Assembly (NCBI GenBank): GCA_029259635.1
Contig: JAJDEU010000035.1
Location: 1-64,000, forward strand
Source: Planctomycetota bacterium
Lineage (GTDB): Bacteria > Planctomycetota > UBA1135 > GCA-002686595
Reading direction: 5' to 3'
DNA length: 64,000 nucleotides
Shown piece by piece: positions 19,550 to 28,581 of this stretch; the first letter of the stretch is position 1; the number at the start of each line of letters is the position of its first letter. The notes below the pieces were generated by a model. The model had not been told where the DNA came from and made no database searches. It saw only the letters and a list, made by a program, of their open reading frames with translations. The position numbers and the translations under genes were made by a program.

Positions 19550-19744
19550 GGGAGCAGAGCTTCTGGGCTGAACCGGTTCGAGTGCTAGCTCGTCGGGGAT
19601 GGCGTCAGTCCTTCTCTCGATCTGCTCGCTGCTTGAGGAACGATAAGGTCTACTCTCACCTTTTTACGTGAGCCACCGGGCACTCCCTCACTCGCAAGCT
19701 CTTCGGATTTAGTAGTGTCGGGTGTACTCCGAAAGCGCGAGGCT

Positions 19745-21514
19745 ATGGGCGGCGCCGGAATAGAACGCTCTGGCGTTGCTCCAACTCAGCGCGAAGAGCA
19801 GCTCGCAAATCCGGGAGAACACGTGGACGAGATCGAGAAACGTTTAGCAGCGATAGAGCAGAGGTTGAAGCGCGTCGAGAGCGCCATCTCGTGGGGGCCC
19901 CCGAAGAAGAGTGAGCCGCCCAAGGTCGGGCCTGTCTCGAAGGTCGATTCGAAAATTGGGGACTTTCGGCGCTATCGGGAGTCGGGTACGGACGCGGAAC
20001 CGGTGAGGCGAAGTGAGCCACGCAGTCTCGCGCCGCAGGTGCTCGGCATCAGCGGAGTGGCGGCGTTCATCTTGGCGGCGAGCTATCTCGTGCGCCTCGC
20101 CATCGACTCGGGTTGGCTGACGCCGGAGCGCCAGATCGGAATCGCGGCGGTGGCGGGCATCGGCATGATTGTCGGCGGTTTGCTGCTGCGCGGGTCGGGA
20201 GCGCGTTACGCCTCGCTCTTGTCCTCCGCCGGAATCGTCGTCTGCTTCTTTACAATCTACAGCGCGCACCTGCTCTTCGGCTTCATCGGGTCGTCCTTGG
20301 CGACCTCACTGATCGGCGCGCTGTGTCTGCTCGCGCTCTGGCTCGGCCAGGTCTTCGACACGAAGGCCTACGCTTTTATCGCCGTGCTCGGTGCCTACTC
20401 GACACCGTTCCTCGTGCAGACTGAGAGCCCCAGCATCATTCAACTCGTGCAGTACTACTCGGCCTGGAGTGTGCTGTTCTGCACCTACTCGATCTGGGTC
20501 GGAGGGCGCCACGCGTACCTCGTCGCCAGCGTACTCGCACTGGTCGGTTTCGATTTGATCTGGCGAGAGTCGTTCATCGACAGCTGGAAGGTCGCCGTCT
20601 ACTACCAAGCCTCGCAGTTCCTGCTCTTCACGGCGACCACCGCCCTCTACTCGGTCAAGCACCGCTCGCCACTGAGTCGCATCATGGCGCTGGTCCACGC
20701 CCCGAGCCTGTTCTTCTTCTACGTCGTCGAGTACGCGATTCTCGATCGACACATCCCCGAGTGGGCGCCGTGGATCTCGCTCGCCAGCGTGCTCGTCGTC
20801 GCGACCGCCTATCTCCTCGCACGGCCCCGTCTGGAGAGCGCAACGGCGGGCGCAACGCTCGCGAACTGGTACACGAACCTAGCGCTTTTTCACGCCGGCT
20901 ATGTCGAGCTCCTGCCGACGAAGTACCACCCCTGGCTGGCGCTCGCCATCTTCATCACCTTCGGGTTGGCGAAAGCGCGTACCAGCAGCTTCTCGCCGAC
21001 CGTCACTCCCTACCTCATCTCGGGTGGTCTGATCTGCGCCTTCAACTACCTCCGCATCTTGGGGGAGCTGCAGCTAAATGAGATTCCGATGCTCGAGGTG
21101 CTCTACGTCGCCTACCCGCTCGCTCTCTACGTCGCGTACGCCGCATCCGAGAACCGCGCGTTCGGTCGGATTCGCTATGCCCTGCTGTACGCCGCTCACG
21201 TCTCGGCCATGATCGCTGTCGATCGTCTCGTCGATACGAGTGTCATTGTCTCCATTCTGTGGGGATCGATCGCCGTCGGAAGCCTGCTCATCGCCGTGCG
21301 CAGGAACAACCGCACGCTCGCGCAGTCCTCCTTCTTGGTCTTCATCGCCTCTGGCATCAAGGTCATGGTCTTCGACCTGGCAGAGTCCTCGACACTGGTC
21401 AAGATCGGCTGCCTCGTGGCGGTCGGCGCTTCGCTGTATGTGGGCGGCTGGCTCTACCAGCGCCTCGATCGGGTGAAGAACTCTGACGAGTCCTCGAATA
21501 GTTCCCCGCCCTAA
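19745..21514 (+). CDS. DUF2339-family polytopic membrane protein
   Basis: An integral membrane protein of 589 aa with many consecutive hydrophobic segments from about residue 95 to the end. Before them is a soluble N-terminus that includes a short heptad-rich coiled coil (EIEKRLAAIEQRLKRVESAI), a layout typical of DUF2339 (predicted membrane protein) members. Family-like features include long TM pairs joined by short polar loops and the block GQVFDTKAYAFIAVLGAYSTP. Function of the family is unknown. ATG 19745 is preceded by GAGG four bases upstream and is preferred to the GTG at 19715. The 195 bp between the giant gene and this start holds no feature I can name. It is convergent with the phospholipase gene across 188 bp that also shows nothing recognisable. 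Confidence 0.78.
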   Translation: MGGAGIERSGVAPTQREEQLANPGEHVDEIEKRLAAIEQRLKRVESAISWGPPKKSEPPKVGPVSKVDSKIGDFRRYRESGTDAEPVRRSEPRSLAPQVLGISGVAAFILAASYLVRLAIDSGWLTPERQIGIAAVAGIGMIVGGLLLRGSGARYASLLSSAGIVVCFFTIYSAHLLFGFIGSSLATSLIGALCLLALWLGQVFDTKAYAFIAVLGAYSTPFLVQTESPSIIQLVQYYSAWSVLFCTYSIWVGGRHAYLVASVLALVGFDLIWRESFIDSWKVAVYYQASQFLLFTATTALYSVKHRSPLSRIMALVHAPSLFFFYVVEYAILDRHIPEWAPWISLASVLVVATAYLLARPRLESATAGATLANWYTNLALFHAGYVELLPTKYHPWLALAIFITFGLAKARTSSFSPTVTPYLISGGLICAFNYLRILGELQLNEIPMLEVLYVAYPLALYVAYAASENRAFGRIRYALLYAAHVSAMIAVDRLVDTSVIVSILWGSIAVGSLLIAVRRNNRTLAQSSFLVFIASGIKVMVFDLAESSTLVKIGCLVAVGASLYVGGWLYQRLDRVKNSDESSNSSPP

Positions 21515-21702
21515 CAGCCCATGGTAAAAGTCATTCGCTCCATGAACGGCGTCCTTCAGGCCAAGTCGGCACCCGAAAAACTCGCCGAATCTAATGCCTG
21601 CTAAATTCAGGACTGCGGCTCTGTTTCCGGCACCAACCTGACCAGAATTCCGCGGCTCATGAACCAAAGCACTTTCACCACGGACAGCTAGACCTGATCG
21701 AT

Positions 21703-22593
21703 CTACCGAACCAGCATCACGCCGATACGGACTTGCGAAGGTGTCTTGCTGTTGAAGGTTCGCAAGCTCTCGCCCCAGCCGTTGAAATACTGCAGGTGCA
21801 AGTAGGCGCCCGGGTTGCCGTGGAAGAGTTTGTTAAGCGGGTAGGAGAGATCGAGTTCGTGATAGCCGTGGTCTATGTCCGCGCCAAGGCGCAGCTCGCT
21901 GGAGAGCTGGAGTCCATCCTCGTCGTAAGCACGCGTTCGCAGCTGGAAGTAGCCGCGAAAGTCTTCAATGCCCGAGTTGTCGTCGAGATCGCCGATATAG
22001 ACCCAGACCTTAGGAGCGACCTCGATGTGATCGTCGTCACCGATGCTCCAGTTCCACTTCGGGCGGAGGTAGAGGATGTTCAGGCTGCGCGACTCGGCTC
22101 CTCCTTTACCGTTCGACTCGTGCTCGATGCCGGCCTCGAAGCCGACCTGAAGCGAGTCGTCCGAGTACTTCTCGATTCGGTCGCGGAACCAAAACAAGGA
22201 TGGCCGAAAGTTTGTATCAAAGAAGGGAGCCGAGTCGGACTGAAGGTCCCAGAACGAAGTCTGCGTGTAGCCGAAGTACACGCCATTCCAAAATCCCGGC
22301 GCGACATCTGTGAGGAGCCCCTCTGGATCCGTGACGCGGTACTTGAAGCTGAACTGGAACTTGGCGTTGGTGATCTCATTGAAGCCAACCGCGAAGTAGA
22401 TCGGTTCGTGGGACTCGAACCGCTTCAGGAAGACCTCTTGCGTCGCCTGCTGGTCGGTCGTGCTGACGAGCTTTGGAGTGGGGGAGTCTCCTCCCTCAAT
22501 CGGCGGCTTCAGGGGAAGTCGACAGCCTGACGCCACGAGAAGGACGGAGGTGAGCGCCCAGGTGGCGAGAGTTTTCATCCACCGGAGTCGCAT
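21703..22593 (-). CDS. pldA: Outer-membrane phospholipase A (OMPLA/PldA) with a lipoprotein-type signal
   Basis: Outer-membrane phospholipase A hydrolyses acyl chains of phospholipids that reach the outer leaflet. Of 296 aa, residues of about 60-296 match the family: YFGYTQTSFWDL, then GIEHESNGKGG and SRSLNILYLRP. His158, Ser160 and Asn172 reproduce the spacing of the E. coli His142-Ser144-Asn156 triad exactly, so the enzyme should be active. The C-terminal strands (HYELDLSYPL-like, LHLQYFNGWGESL, RIGVMLVR) fit the 12-strand barrel. Unusually, the signal peptide ends in a lipobox (LLVASGC, Cys24), implying a lipidated N-terminus. ATG 22593 is annotated; ATG 22578 gives a cleaner signal peptide. 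A TACAAT -10-like element lies at 22601-22606 on the minus strand, only seven bases before ATG 22593. Confidence 0.9.
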   Translation of the reverse strand: MRLRWMKTLATWALTSVLLVASGCRLPLKPPIEGGDSPTPKLVSTTDQQATQEVFLKRFESHEPIYFAVGFNEITNAKFQFSFKYRVTDPEGLLTDVAPGFWNGVYFGYTQTSFWDLQSDSAPFFDTNFRPSLFWFRDRIEKYSDDSLQVGFEAGIEHESNGKGGAESRSLNILYLRPKWNWSIGDDDHIEVAPKVWVYIGDLDDNSGIEDFRGYFQLRTRAYDEDGLQLSSELRLGADIDHGYHELDLSYPLNKLFHGNPGAYLHLQYFNGWGESLRTFNSKTPSQVRIGVMLVR

Positions 22594-22621
22594 CGGCGGA
22601 ATTGTAGCGACCCGGTTCCAG

Positions 22622-22648
22622 AAAGGAGCCGCGGAAGGCGGCTCCTTT
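22622..22648 (-). terminator. Hairpin terminator after the nine-repeat gene
   Basis: A perfect 11 bp stem, AAAGGAGCCGC (22622-22632) and its complement GCGGCTCCTTT (22638-22648), with a five-base loop. It lies between the end of the carboxypeptidase-regulatory gene and the start of pldA, both minus strand. The 3' U run is only three bases, so it is a moderate intrinsic terminator. It suggests pldA has its own promoter, within the 96 bp gap. Confidence 0.7.
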
Positions 22649-22689
22649 GCAGTTCATCTCTCGTCAGCTTCGGGCGCTGCCGAGCTCGA

Positions 22690-25600
22690 CTACTTCAATC
22701 GCAGTCGCAGCTTGCGCTGCTCTTGGCCAGACAGAGTGATGGTCTTCCGCGTAGAGCGCCCGTCCTCTGTGCTCGCTCGAATCGTGTAGGTCCCGGGCGG
22801 AAGTGGACCCACGTTCTGTTCCAAGCTTCCAACACCACTCGTGTACTTCTCCATGATGTCTTGAATGGCCAGCATGCCGTTCATCTCGCGGCCCTTGTCG
22901 TCGGTGACACTGACCACAGCGGCGACCAGCGCTCCACTCTTGTCCTGCAGGGTCACCTTGAGGATCGTCCCGGGATCCAAGACGATCTCGGCAGCCGTCT
23001 CTTCACCGGAACGCACGCGGATAATCTCGTTTTCTCCCGAAGCCGAGTTATCCATTCGGGCAGAGATGGTGTAACTGCCGGGTGCCAAGCCGTGATACTT
23101 GAAGCGCCCGCCCGCGTCGCTTGTGAGGAAAGAGAAGGTCTCGAGCAAGTTGCCGTTTTCATCGCGCGCGAACAGAACTGCTTTGGCGACGGGTTGGCCA
23201 GCGTGGTCGAGGACCATCCCGGAGATCGAGCCCGGCTCCTCAAGATGGAAGTCGACGTTTCGCAGCCACTGGCCTTCGTTGACTTGCACCCGGTTGACGA
23301 TGCGCCCCTTAGTGGAGGAGTCTTCACCGAACATTCCGCCTAGCACGTTGCCACCCGCAGCGACCAGGTAGCCTCCGGGACGCAAGTACTGAAGCTCGTA
23401 GTCGCCGGCATCATCGCTCGTGGTCTCGGCGTACTTTCCGCCGAACATGGTTCCGAACTCAGCTCCTCCGTCGATATTCAGGGTGACTCGCGCCTGGGGG
23501 AGAGGGTCTCCGTCGGGGCCGAAGATGGTGCCTGAGATACGTGCGACGGGAAGTTCGAAGTTCAGCTCAAACGCATCCTCGTCCGGGACTCTCCGGCGGA
23601 ATTCAAGATTGTTTTGCTGACCCATGAGACCCATCTTCTGAATCGTCACGAGGTAGTCGCCGGGCTCGACCAGCGTGGTCGAAAAGGCACCTTCTTCGTC
23701 CGTGGACTCGAGCGCCATCTTTTCCATTCCACCGCCGGTCGAAGGTATGAAGCTGATGATGGCTCCCTCGACGGGGTCTCCGCTGGCTGTCACTCGGCCC
23801 TCTAGCTCGACCGGATTCTCCGGCGGAGCGCCGAGGACGACATGAACCTCTTCGCCGTCTTCGAGCGTAACCATGGCGATCTTCATGGTGGAGAGCATCT
23901 CGGCTTGATCGAACTCACCACTGTCGGAGGTCAAGTTGAGCGCCATGACTTGCCACTCTGCAGGAGCGAGGTGCTCTTCGGCGAATCGACCCTCGTCATC
24001 GGTCTTCGTCGTGCGGCGCCGCATTCCCGCCGGTTGTTGAATGAAGATGTCGGCACCCACTTTGGGATTGCCATCGTCGTCCATGAGCTCGCCCGTGATC
24101 GTTCCTCCGACGCGAAGGGTGAGCTCCACATCGCGGATCGTCTCGCCTTCTTTCGCGTCGAAGCCGAACCCTTCGCTCGGGGCCCAGCCGTCCTTGGTGG
24201 CCAGGATCGTGCCCGCGCCCGGTCGGAGTCCTTCCATCAAGAAGGCTCCCGTTGCATCGCTGATCACACTGCTGATCTCGCTACCGCCGCCTTGATTGCG
24301 CAGCACCATCTGCTGCATATCGAGCTCCGGCTCGATCGTCGCGCCAACGATGGGTTCTCCGTCGGGACCGAGGACTCTTCCGCTGATGCTCGATGGTCTG
24401 GACAGGCGAAGTTCAACAAACTCATCCTGAGGCAGCTTGAACTCCACTCCCTCGGGAATGGCGTAACCCTCTGCTTTACCGGTGAGACTCCATTTGCCGA
24501 CCTGAAGATCCTTCATAAGGAAGGTGCCGTCCTCAGTCTCGAAGCTCTCCTGCTCGGTCGTTTGGGAAGGCAGCCACCACTGCGTGGAGGCCAGGCTCGC
24601 TGTCAGCTCGAAATCGGTAATGGGCTCACCCGCGAGGTCGAGGACGACGCCCCGAATGCTGAGCGGTGCCTCTAGGACGAGCAGGAGTTGCGTGCTCGCC
24701 TCGACATCTTCTGTGGGATTCAGGCCACTGGCCTCTGCACGCCACGTGCCCTGGACGAGGGATGAATCCTCCGTTTGGCTATGAGAAGCGACAAGCCGAT
24801 AGGGACCTTCGCTCAATCCGCCGATCGAAAACTCGCCGCGTTCGTCGGCCGTCACCGACTGTCCGGCGCCACTCAATTTTGCTTCATTCATCGGCGTTCC
24901 GGCTACGTTCGCCGAGAAGTCGACTTCGACCTTGAGAGTCGCTCCGACCGCGGGAGAGCCGTCGGGGTACATCACGACTCCTTCGAAACGCGAGCCCATG
25001 GACAGCTTGATGTCCGGGTAGGTCTGGTCGACGCCCTCGACAACTTCGATGGCACCGGGGCTCTTGTACTTGCGGAAACCCTCCTGATCGACAAACAGCC
25101 AGACCTCTCCGGATCGAACCGCAGTGAGTTCAAACAGTCCCTCCTCATCGGTCTCGGTCTCGCGCGCTTCAAAGACGATGGTGCCGAAGAACTCTCCGGT
25201 TTTCGCATCGACTGCGGCGCCCGCGACGGGCTCGCCGTTTTCGTCGATCACTCTGCCGGCAATGCGGGATCCCGGAAGGAGTTCAAGGTTGACCGTCAGG
25301 TGCTCGCCGGGCTCCGGCTTGTAGCCCTCCGTGTAGTTGAGAGCGAAGTCCTCCGACTCCACGCCGACGGTGAAGCTTGAGGAGAGCGGAACCGCGCCGA
25401 AGTCAAAGCTCTCGCCGATTTCACAGTTTTGGCGCATGCTGACTCGCGGACCGGAAGTCGTCCCCAGATTGATGTTCGAGGAGAGGTCCGGCGAGAGGCG
25501 CACCTTGACTTCACTCCATTGACCTTCGGCGCCAGCGGGAGGGCGAACGCTTCCGGTTACCCATGCGCCGAGCTCGGGAACCAGAGTGACTTGCCCGGTG

Positions 25601-26181
25601 GAGAGATCGACGGACTCCGCGTTGGGGGAGTAGAGGTAGTTGCCCGCGACAACGATGTAAGCGTGCTCGGCGTCCGGGGGAAAGGCGATGCGCGCAACAC
25701 CGACGGCGTCGACCGGGGCGACCGCGAGCAGGCCGTTATAGCTCGAGTCTCGTTCGAGCCTTCTCCGTTCGGGGACGATGCCGCGATAACCGTAGATCTC
25801 CTGAAAGTCGAGCGGGGCGTTCAGCCCCAAGACGACCAGGCTGGCGTCCGGCGGAGCCTGGTCCGGCATTCGAACGGTCACGTCGACCCACTGGCTCTCC
25901 CCATCTTCCCAGGTTGCAAGCGGAGGACGCTCGTCCTCCTCTTCGACGACCTCGGCAACCGGAACCTCCTCGCGGGCACTGGTCGTCTCCGAGGCGAGCT
26001 CGGGCTCGGGTTCGACCAGCTCGACCTCGGGCTGGGGTGGATCGACTTCGGTGACAAGGGCGGGTGCTTCGGGTTCGATCTCTACCCATTGCTCCACGGC
26101 TTGGTCTCCCGAGGAGTAAATGAAGAGGAGGATGCCTGCGGTCAGGCCGAGTCCGAGGGCGACAATCAGGAGTTTATTCAT
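22690..26181 (-). CDS. Membrane-anchored protein with nine carboxypeptidase-regulatory-like repeats
   Basis: A 1163 aa protein that starts with a signal anchor (MNKLLIVALGLGLTAGILLF), then a Glu/Pro-rich linker (about 30-90). Nine beta-sandwich repeats of the carboxypeptidase regulatory-like (CarboxypepD_reg) type follow, each opening with a motif such as GRVIDENGEPVAGAAV, GVVMYPDGSPAVGATL, GRVLGPDGEPIVGATI, GTIFGPDGDPLPQARV or GMVLDHAGQPVAKAVL, and carrying a later ATDEEGLFEL-type turn. The last copy, DKSGALVAAVVSV, is the most divergent. There is no catalytic domain. The ATG at 26181 was chosen because the signal anchor begins there; the longer frame adds 57 residues without similarity. Probably a periplasmic or surface stalk, attached by its N-terminus. 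Its 3' end resembles the remnant at 8744-8829. Confidence 0.82.
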   Translation of the reverse strand: MNKLLIVALGLGLTAGILLFIYSSGDQAVEQWVEIEPEAPALVTEVDPPQPEVELVEPEPELASETTSAREEVPVAEVVEEEDERPPLATWEDGESQWVDVTVRMPDQAPPDASLVVLGLNAPLDFQEIYGYRGIVPERRRLERDSSYNGLLAVAPVDAVGVARIAFPPDAEHAYIVVAGNYLYSPNAESVDLSTGQVTLVPELGAWVTGSVRPPAGAEGQWSEVKVRLSPDLSSNINLGTTSGPRVSMRQNCEIGESFDFGAVPLSSSFTVGVESEDFALNYTEGYKPEPGEHLTVNLELLPGSRIAGRVIDENGEPVAGAAVDAKTGEFFGTIVFEARETETDEEGLFELTAVRSGEVWLFVDQEGFRKYKSPGAIEVVEGVDQTYPDIKLSMGSRFEGVVMYPDGSPAVGATLKVEVDFSANVAGTPMNEAKLSGAGQSVTADERGEFSIGGLSEGPYRLVASHSQTEDSSLVQGTWRAEASGLNPTEDVEASTQLLLVLEAPLSIRGVVLDLAGEPITDFELTASLASTQWWLPSQTTEQESFETEDGTFLMKDLQVGKWSLTGKAEGYAIPEGVEFKLPQDEFVELRLSRPSSISGRVLGPDGEPIVGATIEPELDMQQMVLRNQGGGSEISSVISDATGAFLMEGLRPGAGTILATKDGWAPSEGFGFDAKEGETIRDVELTLRVGGTITGELMDDDGNPKVGADIFIQQPAGMRRRTTKTDDEGRFAEEHLAPAEWQVMALNLTSDSGEFDQAEMLSTMKIAMVTLEDGEEVHVVLGAPPENPVELEGRVTASGDPVEGAIISFIPSTGGGMEKMALESTDEEGAFSTTLVEPGDYLVTIQKMGLMGQQNNLEFRRRVPDEDAFELNFELPVARISGTIFGPDGDPLPQARVTLNIDGGAEFGTMFGGKYAETTSDDAGDYELQYLRPGGYLVAAGGNVLGGMFGEDSSTKGRIVNRVQVNEGQWLRNVDFHLEEPGSISGMVLDHAGQPVAKAVLFARDENGNLLETFSFLTSDAGGRFKYHGLAPGSYTISARMDNSASGENEIIRVRSGEETAAEIVLDPGTILKVTLQDKSGALVAAVVSVTDDKGREMNGMLAIQDIMEKYTSGVGSLEQNVGPLPPGTYTIRASTEDGRSTRKTITLSGQEQRKLRLRLK

Positions 26182-26430
26182 AGCGATGGGATGGGCTTGC
26201 GGAGAGGGCCGCAGGTGGGCGAGCCGATGCCTACGCCCAATTGATTCCCGCATTCTGCCCCTCAACCCCGCACTTACAACGGATAGAATCTTCGCTCGAA
26301 CGGTGAACCCGCTTCCGCTTCTGAACGGGGCTGCGAGGGGCCGTCTTTCCATTTTCGAGACTTACAATTGGTCCGGCGCCGGAGTTGGCGTTCGGGATAC
26401 TCCTTCCGGTGCCAGAGAGTTCTGTCCCAC
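26182..26430. promoter_or_regulatory. Divergent region upstream of the propionate operon and the nine-repeat gene
   Basis: The 249 bp between two divergent starts should hold the promoter of the propionyl-CoA operon. A TAGAAT hexamer on the plus strand (about 26283) could be a -10 element, but no matching -35 was found at 16-18 bp. No regulator-like long palindrome is evident beyond a short CCGGCGCCGG. Confidence 0.3.
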
Positions 26431-28101
26431 GTGAACGACGAGAGCGAGAAGACACAAGCCTTGGCCGATAGAGCCCCAGACGCCGATCTGGCCAACTGGC
26501 GCGAGCGTATTTGGAGTCGAGCGATTGAAAAGCGTCCCGAGCGCTCGACGAGTTTTTCCTCGGCTTCCGGGTTGGAGCTCGATCCGCTCTACGGCGGTGC
26601 ACCCGACAGTGGATTCCCGGGGGAGTATCCCTTCACGCGTGGAATTCGCCCGACGATGTATCGAGGCCGATTGTGGACGATGCGGCAGTACGCGGGTTTT
26701 TCGAGCGCGCGCCAGTCGAACGAGCGCTTCAAGATGCTGCTCGCGAGTGGCCAGACCGGACTGTCGGTCGCCTTCGACCTGCCTACGCAGATCGGCTATG
26801 AGTCGGATCACGAGCTGGCCGAATTCGAGGTCGGAAAGGTCGGCGTTCCGATCAACAGCCTGCGGGATATCGAGCGCCTTTTCGACGGCATACCCCTGGC
26901 CGAAGTCTCGACGTCGATGACGATCAACGCGACCGCGCCGATTCTGTTGGCTATGGTGATTGTCTTGGCGCGCCGGCAGGGCATTGGTTCCGAGAAGCTG
27001 CGCGGCACCGTGCAGAACGACATTCTTAAAGAGTACGCCGCGCGCGGAAACTATCGTTTTCCCGCTCGCCCTTCGCTGCGCCTCACGACGGACCTCATGT
27101 CCTACTGCGCGTCGAGCGTCCCCCAGTGGAATACGATCTCCATCTCGGGCTACCACATTCGCGAAGCCGGCTCGACGGCGATCCAAGAGCTGGCGTTCAC
27201 CCTTTCCAACGGACGCACCTACGTTAAGGCCGCGATCGAGTCGGGACTTTCGGTCGACGAGTTTGCGCCCCGACTCTCGTTCTTCTTCAACGCCCACAAT
27301 GAGCTGTTCGAGGAGGTCGCGAAGTTCCGTGCGGCGCGCCGAATGTGGGCGCGCATCATGCGCGAGGAGTTCGGCGCCAAGGATCCGCGCAGCTGGGCGC
27401 TGCGCTTTCACACTCAGACGGCTGGCTCGATGTTGACCAGCCAACAGCCGGAGAACAACGCGGTGCGCGTCACGGTGCAGGCGCTGGCCGCGGTACTTGG
27501 TGGGACGCAATCCCTCCACACGAACAGTCGCGACGAGGCGCTCTCTCTGCCCTCCGAGAATGCGGTCAGGCTCGCGCTTCGAACGCAGCAGATTCTCGGC
27601 TACGAGAGCGGAGTGGCCGATGTCATCGATCCCTTGGGCGGCAGCCCGCTGGTCGAGTCACTGACCGATCAGTTAGAGCAGAAGGCGCTCGAGTTGATGG
27701 CCGAGGTCGCCGAGTTGGGCGGTTCGATTCAGGCGATCGAGAGCGGTTTCATGCAGCGCGAGATTCACAGGAGCGCGATGGAGTGGCAGCGCGCCGTCGA
27801 GTCCGGAGAGCGGACAATCATCGGAGTGAACAAGTTCGAGGTCGAAGAGCCGACGCCTGAAATTTTCAAGCCGGACGCCGCTGCGCGCGACGAGGTCATG
27901 GCGGATCTGGAGAGCGTGCGCGCCGAGCGAGACGACGAGCGCGTGGCGGATACGCTGGCGGTTCTCGGCGAGGCGGCATCCGGCTCAGGCAACTTGATGG
28001 AGCCGATCATTGAAGCCGTCGATGCCTATGCAACGGTCGGGGAGATCTGCTCGACTCTCGAAGCGGTCTTTGGAAAATATCGAGCGCCCGAAGTCCTGTG
28101 A
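26431..28101 (+). CDS. Methylmalonyl-CoA mutase, catalytic (TIM-barrel) subunit without B12 domain
   Basis: Interconverts methylmalonyl-CoA and succinyl-CoA. With a GTG start at 26431 the protein is 556 aa, the length of the stand-alone catalytic subunit; the C-terminal cobalamin-binding domain is absent and must be supplied by a separate small subunit elsewhere. Signature blocks: [22 protein letters not shown] and [21 protein letters not shown]. Substrate-specific residues point to methylmalonyl-CoA, not isobutyryl- or hydroxyisobutyryl-CoA: Tyr87 (RQYAGF) and Arg205 (EYAARGNY) keep the 118-residue spacing of Tyr89 and Arg207 in the P. shermanii enzyme. The longer frame from 26368 adds residues without similarity. 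The GTGA overlap with the epimerase gene begins a five-gene operon. Confidence 0.92.
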   Translation: MNDESEKTQALADRAPDADLANWRERIWSRAIEKRPERSTSFSSASGLELDPLYGGAPDSGFPGEYPFTRGIRPTMYRGRLWTMRQYAGFSSARQSNERFKMLLASGQTGLSVAFDLPTQIGYESDHELAEFEVGKVGVPINSLRDIERLFDGIPLAEVSTSMTINATAPILLAMVIVLARRQGIGSEKLRGTVQNDILKEYAARGNYRFPARPSLRLTTDLMSYCASSVPQWNTISISGYHIREAGSTAIQELAFTLSNGRTYVKAAIESGLSVDEFAPRLSFFFNAHNELFEEVAKFRAARRMWARIMREEFGAKDPRSWALRFHTQTAGSMLTSQQPENNAVRVTVQALAAVLGGTQSLHTNSRDEALSLPSENAVRLALRTQQILGYESGVADVIDPLGGSPLVESLTDQLEQKALELMAEVAELGGSIQAIESGFMQREIHRSAMEWQRAVESGERTIIGVNKFEVEEPTPEIFKPDAAARDEVMADLESVRAERDDERVADTLAVLGEAASGSGNLMEPIIEAVDAYATVGEICSTLEAVFGKYRAPEVL

Positions 28102-28541
28102 ATCAGACTCCTAACGCACTCTCGGGAATCGTCCGCGAGCTCCATCACGTCGCCATTGCCGTGCCGAGTATCGCCGAAGCGCGGGGACTCTACGTGGATC
28201 TCCTGGGCCTCGACGCCAGCGAGCCCGAACACGTCGCGGATCAGAAGGTCAATGTGCTGGTTTGCTTCGTCGGCGGTCAGCGCATCGAGTTGGTCGAACC
28301 CAGCGCTCCCGACTCGCCGGTGTCCGCCTTCATTGAAAAGCGCGGTGGCGGTTTGCATCACCTGGCCTGGCGCGTCGATGATCTCGAGCTCGCGCTCTCG
28401 ACGCTCAAAGCAGCTGGCGTGCGCTTGATCGACGAGTCGCCTCGCCTCGGCGCTCACAACTGTCGAATCGCATTCGTTCATCCCAAGTCAACGGGCGGCG
28501 TCTTGTCGGAACTCGTTGAAGAACCTCACTCGAACTCCTGA
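28098..28541 (+). CDS. mce: Methylmalonyl-CoA epimerase
   Basis: Converts (S)- to (R)-methylmalonyl-CoA between carboxylase and mutase. The 147 aa protein is a single glyoxalase/VOC-fold unit with two beta-alpha-beta-beta-beta halves. Metal-ligand positions are visible: His17 in LHHVAIAV, Gln49 in DQKVNV, the His87/88 pair in [11 protein letters not shown], and Glu138 in GVLSELVE. The GTG start at 28098 overlaps the TGA of the mutase gene, indicating translational coupling. Position between mutase and carboxylase genes fits the pathway order. Confidence 0.95.
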   Translation: MNQTPNALSGIVRELHHVAIAVPSIAEARGLYVDLLGLDASEPEHVADQKVNVLVCFVGGQRIELVEPSAPDSPVSAFIEKRGGGLHHLAWRVDDLELALSTLKAAGVRLIDESPRLGAHNCRIAFVHPKSTGGVLSELVEEPHSNS

Positions 28542-28581
28542 CGATTGATCGAGCACACGCTTCGATCACTTGGTGACTCTT

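Noticed and set aside
19550-19744. CTCAC/GTGAG pair as a terminator after the giant gene
   Set aside because: Only five base pairs with no U run; too weak to call.
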